Assembly: GCA_963930325.1 (NCBI GenBank)
Contig: CAWVME010000065.1
Location: forward strand, 1 to 14,439
Direction: 5' to 3'
Length of the DNA: 14,439 nt
From: CALXJM01 sp963930325
GTDB lineage: Bacteria; Bacillota; Clostridia; TANB77; CAG-508
Under the pieces are notes generated by a model. That model did no database searches. It was not told the DNA's origin and worked only from the letters and a program-made list of their open reading frames with translations. The position numbers and the translations under genes were made by a program. This document shows, one piece after another, positions 13,873 through 14,439 of the stretch (within the stretch, counting starts at the first letter, position 1; every line of letters begins with the position of its first letter).

Positions 13873-13894
13873 ATCTAGTGTTAAAACACTAGAT
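13873..13894. repeat. Perfect 10-bp inverted repeat between uppP and the last gene
   Basis: ATCTAGTGTT (13873-13882) and AACACTAGAT (13885-13894) form a nearly uninterrupted palindrome with a 2-nt centre. It could be a second terminator (the plus side continues ATATTTATT) or a protein-binding palindrome. It lies 33 bp past the uppP terminator. Confidence 0.5.
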
Positions 13895-13973
13895 ATATTT
13901 ATTATTAGATGAACTTAAATTTTAACAAGAATGCTTTTGTGAAAACAATCGACAATTTTTAACAAAAGTTGTA

Positions 13974-14000
13974 ACAGAAAAGAAAAAGTAGCATATATTA
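13974..14000 (+). promoter_or_regulatory. Possible sigma-K-type (mother-cell) promoter
   Basis: CATATATTA (13992-14000) fits the sigma-K -10 pattern CATANNNTA, with AC at 13974-13975 spaced 16 bp upstream as in the sigma-K -35. No sigma-A pair with acceptable spacing was found. The sigma-K motif is loose, so a chance match is possible. A one-mismatch Spo0A box (minus strand, 13948-13954) lies nearby. Confidence 0.3.
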
Positions 14001-14036
14001 TACTATAACCTACAGTTAAAGCAGAGGAGGATTTGT

Positions 14037-14285
14037 ATGGATTCACAAGTAAGTATATGTTGCACTAACAATAGAAATAGGAACAGAAGAAGATGCTGCA
14101 TTGATATTATATTATTTATATTATCATTATTGTTAGCTTTTACAATAGGTTTATTAATAGGTGCAGTAACTGGACTATTTGAGGTATTAGGCTTAGGAGC
14201 GGTTATTGTTTTAATAACCCTATTAGTATTAGCCATTATTATAAGGATTATTATGCTATTATGCTGCAAGAGAATTTGTTGTTAA
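14037..14285 (+). CDS. 82-residue membrane hairpin with four Cys-Cys pairs
   Basis: The protein has two hydrophobic helices (about 22-45 and 50-75) joined by a tight turn containing Gly and Glu49. Four vicinal cysteine pairs, at 8-9, 20-21, 76-77 and 81-82, lie only in the two polar ends. The Arg-rich N-terminal stretch (13-19) and Lys78-Arg79 predict, by the positive-inside rule, that both ends and all eight cysteines face the cytosol (or the mother-cell side). The start is supported by AGGAGG (14025-14030). It is monocistronic between an inverted repeat and a strong terminator. I do not recognise a named family. Metal binding, thiol modification or disulfide cross-linking are possible. Confidence 0.78.
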   Translation: MDSQVSICCTNNRNRNRRRCCIDIILFILSLLLAFTIGLLIGAVTGLFEVLGLGAVIVLITLLVLAIIIRIIMLLCCKRICC

Positions 14286-14348
14286 TAAAATTTCGAGTAC
14301 GACAAGAGTAAGCTAGCTATACTTATACAAGTTTTTTACAATTTGCAT

Positions 14349-14400
14349 ATGTAGGGTTACTTTTTATTACCAAAAAGTAACCCTACATGATTTTATTTTT
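14349..14400. terminator. Strong 17-bp two-way terminator
   Basis: A perfect 17-bp stem (14349-14365 with 14372-14388) closes a 6-nt loop and is followed by GATTTTATTTTT. The inner A5/T5 arms let it serve the opposite strand too. It begins 63 nt after the last gene's stop. Beyond it, to 14439, nothing was recognised. Confidence 0.82.
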
Positions 14401-14439
14401 ATATATTTGCCAGAGAAAAGGCATTTTGATATAAGAAAG

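Overview
This window reads as chromosomal DNA from an AT-rich, spore-forming member of the Bacillota, most likely an uncultured clostridium. The support is the strong A/T bias at third codon positions, AGGAGG-type ribosome sites, TTG and GTG starts, SpoVT, RecD2-ComF adjacency, a sortase, UppP and perfect consensus Spo0A boxes. The standard code fits: TGA is used as a stop (comF). No insertion sequence, integrase, CRISPR array or phage gene is visible.

Layout. 1-850: a minus-strand tRNA-Leu(UAA), then a minus-strand coiled-coil/zinc-ribbon protein with its own promoter and terminator. 850-6160: a plus-strand block holding a small membrane-anchored protein with a fragment resembling a GT2 nucleotide-sugar fold, a RecD2 helicase gene broken by one extra base near its 3' end, comF, and a 648-residue KAP-type P-loop NTPase that looks like an accessory gene. 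6300-9330: spoVT behind a sigma-G-like promoter, then alaS (an unusually short alanyl-tRNA synthetase) and a HIT-family hydrolase as a two-gene unit. 9390-10180: a sortase with its own extended -10 promoter and terminator.

10140-11180 is the most information-dense non-coding stretch. It holds three perfect Spo0A boxes, a near-consensus sigma-A promoter with one of those boxes just upstream of its -35, a 45-codon small ORF ending in a GAAA-loop terminator, a further hairpin, a 27-bp two-way terminator, and minus-strand tRNA-Gln(UUG) and tRNA-His(GUG) genes with encoded CCA. 11120-13840: inorganic pyrophosphatase, a membrane-anchored TPR protein and undecaprenyl-diphosphatase, probably one operon. 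13840-14400: an 82-residue two-helix membrane protein with four vicinal Cys-Cys pairs, behind a possible sigma-K-type promoter and closed by a 17-bp two-way terminator.

The strongest second-look items are the Spo0A-box-flanked small gene, the recD2 frameshift, the truncated-class AlaRS, the KAP NTPase with an odd translation start, and the Cys-Cys membrane hairpin. All family calls come from reading motifs by eye; no database search was run.
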